Of a stretch of DNA of 16,482 nt, positions 14,483-16,482 are shown one piece after another (position 1 is the first letter of the stretch; the number at the start of each line of letters is the position of its first letter). The position numbers and the translations under genes are program-made. Location: assembly GCA_964415525.1 (NCBI GenBank), contig CAYQAS010000097.1, positions 1 through 16,482 of the forward strand, read 5' to 3'. The notes beneath the pieces are model-generated. The model searched no databases, was not told the origin of the DNA, and saw nothing but the letters and a program-made list of their open reading frames with translations. This DNA comes from CAZPUI01 sp964415525 (GTDB lineage: Bacteria; Acidobacteriota; Holophagae; Holophagales; Holophagaceae).

Positions 14483-16072
14483 TTAAGTCAATTTGAAGCC
14501 GTCAACGAGGGTCCGGAGCCCGGTGGCCTGGTGCGCCAACTCTGCGACGGTGCGGGAGGTCTCGCCGGTGGCGCCCGCCATGTGCTCCATGGCCTGAGCG
14601 TTGGCTTCCGTCTGCGCGGCGGTAAGGTCCATGGCAGTGACCAGCTCGTGGCTGGCGGTGCTCTGCTCGACCATGGCCTGGGTGATCTGCCCCACTTGGG
14701 AACTCAGCCTACCGATGTTGTTCTCGATCTCCTGGAGACTCCCCGCCACACCATGGACGGCCTGGTACCCGGCCTTCACCCGCTCACCGCTCTCTGTGAT
14801 GAGTTCCCGGATCTCGGTGGCCGCTGCGGCGCTACGCTCCGCCAGCTTGCGGATCTCCTCCGCCACCACCGAGAAGCCGAGGCCCGCCTCGCCCGCCTTC
14901 GCCGCCTCGATGGCGGCATTCAAGCTCAGAAGGTTTGTTTGCCGCGCGATATCCGCAATCACACGCGTGATCTGGCCCACGTTCTGTGCGCTCTCAAGGA
15001 TCGCCTGCATGGCCTGGGTACTGGTCTCCGCACCTTCTTGTCCAAGACGGCTCACCCACTGAGAAGCCTGGGCAAGGCGGTCAGCTTCTTCGGCGCTCCG
15101 ACGAACCTCCTCGATGGAAGCCGACATCTCCGTCAGCGCCGCCGAGGAACGCTCCACGCTGATGCGCTGGGTTTCCGCGCCGCGATTGATCTCGCTGGTG
15201 GTGGCATCAAGCTCCACCACGGTGCTGGCGAGTTCGGTTGCGCCACTGGCGGTGCGCTCCGCGATCTGCTCGATCCGCAGGACCATCCCCCGCAACCGCT
15301 CGATCGTCCCGTTCAGACGCTCGCCCATGAGGCCCAATTCATCCTGGCTGATCACGGAACAATGGTGAGCCAAATTGCCCTGGCTGAGTTCCCCCAAGCC
15401 CCTCTCCACTTCCTGCGCTGCCCGCTGGATCTGATGGCGAACCAGCGTCACCAGAACGATGCCCAATCCAAGGGCAACAACCGCCGAAACGATCAGGGTC
15501 AATTGCACCCTGTCCGCGCCCGTATTGGCCACCTGGACATTCAGGGCAGCCCCTTTCCGCTCCACTTCCAGCATGGCATCCAGACTCTCGCGAGCCTGAT
15601 TCACGGCGGCATAGCCAGCATCCATGTACACAGGAACGTCGGGATTCACTTCCACCCGGGCCTTTTCAAGCAAGGGACGAAAGGCCTTGGTGTAGCCGCG
15701 GATGATGCCCGTGGCCGCCATCAACTTGGCTTTCTCGGTTTCTGGCCAAGGTGCAGCCTCCAGCTTGTCCAGATTTGAATAGAGGAGGTCCTCCAACTCT
15801 CCCAACCGCGCGATGCGTTTTTCGCAATAGGCCGGGTATTTCAGCGCACCGAAGAGACTGACGTGAACGATCCGGGACCGATTGGTGTAGGAGATGACAT
15901 TCGTCAGGTAGGACACTCGCTCAATCTGAACGCCGCTCTCGGTTTGGATGCGCTGGAGACGATCCAGCCCAAGCCAAGCCAGCACCACCACGCCAAGCAG
16001 GACGCATCCTTGCAGCGCAAGCAACAGATTGAACTTCCCGCCCATGCGCAATCGACCCAACAGGCTGAGCAT
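14483..16072 (-). CDS. methyl-accepting chemotaxis protein
   Basis: A transmembrane chemoreceptor that controls the CheA kinase through CheW. The ATG at 16072 follows a strong GAGGAGGA site; an in-frame ATG at 16120 would add 16 polar residues before TM1 and is less likely. The 529-aa product has TM1 at about 13-36, a periplasmic four-helix-bundle-type sensor of about 150 residues (37-188), and TM2 at about 190-212. HAMP follows at about 209-263, then a long coiled coil. The signalling hairpin tip is at about 371-415, reading IARQTNLLSLNAAIEAAKAGE followed by a GLGFSVVAEEIRKLAERS stretch, close to the universal MCP sequence (usually LALNAAIEAARAGE). The C-terminus ends in DGFKLT with no CheR-tethering pentapeptide. 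No che or flagellar genes are adjacent. A CCGAT core lies upstream, but no convincing sigma-28 promoter could be built around it. Confidence 0.95.
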   Translation of the reverse strand: MLSLLGRLRMGGKFNLLLALQGCVLLGVVVLAWLGLDRLQRIQTESGVQIERVSYLTNVISYTNRSRIVHVSLFGALKYPAYCEKRIARLGELEDLLYSNLDKLEAAPWPETEKAKLMAATGIIRGYTKAFRPLLEKARVEVNPDVPVYMDAGYAAVNQARESLDAMLEVERKGAALNVQVANTGADRVQLTLIVSAVVALGLGIVLVTLVRHQIQRAAQEVERGLGELSQGNLAHHCSVISQDELGLMGERLNGTIERLRGMVLRIEQIAERTASGATELASTVVELDATTSEINRGAETQRISVERSSAALTEMSASIEEVRRSAEEADRLAQASQWVSRLGQEGAETSTQAMQAILESAQNVGQITRVIADIARQTNLLSLNAAIEAAKAGEAGLGFSVVAEEIRKLAERSAAAATEIRELITESGERVKAGYQAVHGVAGSLQEIENNIGRLSSQVGQITQAMVEQSTASHELVTAMDLTAAQTEANAQAMEHMAGATGETSRTVAELAHQATGLRTLVDGFKLT

Positions 16073-16271
16073 GGTTCCTCCTCGATGTAGACAGCTTTCC
16101 TTAGAACATCGGACGGACATCTCAACTGATCAAGTCTCTGTCATTCCGTGGAACATTGGATAGGCCTTCTGCCCGAAGTGCCCGACCGACCTCGTCGCGG
16201 TGCATGACTCCGAACACGGATCATGACGCATGTCCGAAGCCCAGGAGATCTACCCGGACGCCACGGGTGGA

Positions 16272-16341
16272 TGTAAACCGTTGCGAGGTTTGGCACTCAA
16301 ACCGGGTGAAGGGTGAGTGCCAAACCGCGCGGCCGTTTACA
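16272..16341. repeat. 70-nt near-perfect inverted repeat (long hairpin)
   Basis: Three stacked stems face each other: TGTAAAC (16272-16278) with GTTTACA (16335-16341), GTTGCG (16280-16285) with CGCGGC (16328-16333, two G-T pairs), and GGTTTGGCACTCA (16287-16299) with TGAGTGCCAAACC (16314-16326, perfect). Only two single mismatches interrupt 26 paired positions; the loop is 14 nt (16300-16313). It is too long and lacks a T-run to be an ordinary terminator. Confidence 0.9.
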
Positions 16342-16398
16342 GACCGTTTGACGACGAGCCATTAACCGGCGCCCAAGAACCATGGCCCTAGAAATGCG

Positions 16399-16426
16399 AA
16401 AGAGCCTGATTTCTCAGGCTCTTTTT
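16399..16426. terminator. bidirectional intrinsic terminator next to tRNA-Val
   Basis: AAAGAGCCTGA (16399-16409), a 4-nt loop and TCAGGCTCTTT (16414-16424) form a perfect 11-bp stem. The plus strand continues with more T (to 16426), and the minus strand reads a GAAA loop and then TTT. It lies 3 nt beyond the tRNA 3' end and would terminate the tRNA transcript. Confidence 0.88.
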
Positions 16427-16428
16427 AC

Positions 16429-16482
16429 TGGTTGGCGCGAGTGGAATCGAACCACCGACCCCTACCGTGTCAAGGTAGTGCT
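16429..16482 (-). tRNA. tRNA-Val (anticodon GAC), 3' portion; 5' end beyond window
   Basis: On the minus strand the 54 visible bases end in an encoded CCA. The anticodon stem CTACC/GGTAG encloses the loop TTGACAC, with the conserved T33 and anticodon GAC (Val). The T-arm GGTGG-TTCGATT-CCACT contains the invariant TTCGA, and CGCGCCA is the 3' acceptor strand with discriminator A. The D-arm and 5' acceptor strand are outside the window. Confidence 0.93.

Larger units (their letters stand above)
16073..16428. other. 356-nt gene-free region between mcp and tRNA-Val
   Basis: The open frames here lack ribosome sites and protein-like patterns. The region must hold the minus-strand mcp promoter near 16073-16160. 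It also contains the long hairpin at 16272-16341 and the terminator at 16399-16426. No copy of the tRNA 3' end was seen that would mark an integrated element. Confidence 0.6.

Noticed and set aside
14309..15778. 489-aa plus-strand open frame
   Set aside because: It is the complement of the chemoreceptor and the pta start region; its translation shows no family pattern.
16073..16160. Sigma-28 promoter for the chemoreceptor gene
   Set aside because: A CCGAT core is present on the minus strand, but no TAAA/TCAA box lies about 15 nt upstream of it.
16272..16341. Integron attC site or sigma-54 promoter in the long hairpin
   Set aside because: The outer TGTAAAC/GTTTACA does not fit RYYYAAC/GTTRRRY, there is no integrase or cassette, and the TGGCAC on either strand lacks the spaced TTGC of a sigma-54 promoter.

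Overview
The window comes from a GC-rich bacterial chromosome. Gene density, short intergenic gaps, GTG as well as ATG starts and the mix of central-carbon and signalling genes fit a free-living Gram-negative. My guess is Acidobacteriota/Holophagae (Geothrix-like), but this is an impression from protein style; no rRNA or other taxonomic marker is present.

Layout. (1) 1-3412, plus strand: the oxidative pentose phosphate genes in pathway order, zwf (5' end cut by the window), pgl (overlapping zwf by 8 nt) and gnd. A roughly 450-nt spacer before gnd carries a 9-nt tandem repeat and a competing-hairpin leader. (2) 3492-5833, minus strand: rarA, a small FlgM-like protein and a YbgC-type thioesterase, probably co-transcribed in that order. 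(3) 5936-9280, plus strand, divergent from rarA: a membrane sensor (dCache-like, PAS and a Cys4 C-terminal module but no kinase), a four-helix EamA/SMR-type transporter and a REC-HD-GYP response regulator predicted to degrade c-di-GMP. (4) 9467-11671: a 734-aa fusion of a PTA/PTB-like domain to a full-length butyrate kinase, followed by a strong terminator. (5) 11799-12083: an isolated acidic 94-aa gene with a sigma-28-like promoter and its own terminator. (6) 12169-13314: a class V PLP enzyme of the isopenicillin-N-epimerase-like group. (7) 13364-16072, minus strand: a methyl-accepting chemotaxis protein followed by a stand-alone phosphate acetyltransferase. (8) 16073-16482: a gene-free stretch with a 70-nt hairpin, a terminator, and the 3' part of a minus-strand tRNA-Val(GAC).

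Two themes link the genes. One is carbon and acyl-phosphate metabolism: glucose-6-phosphate oxidation supplying NADPH and pentoses, then pta and the PTA/PTB-butyrate kinase fusion, which would convert acyl-CoA to acyl phosphate and acid with ATP yield. The other is motility and second-messenger control: chemoreceptor, HD-GYP regulator, sensor, FlgM-like protein and sigma-28-like promoter.

The most notable observation is that the fusion's acyltransferase half seems to have lost the Ser-Arg pair that the separate Pta in the same window keeps. That half may therefore be regulatory or altered rather than an ordinary phosphotransacylase. No CRISPR array, insertion sequence or prophage gene was seen.
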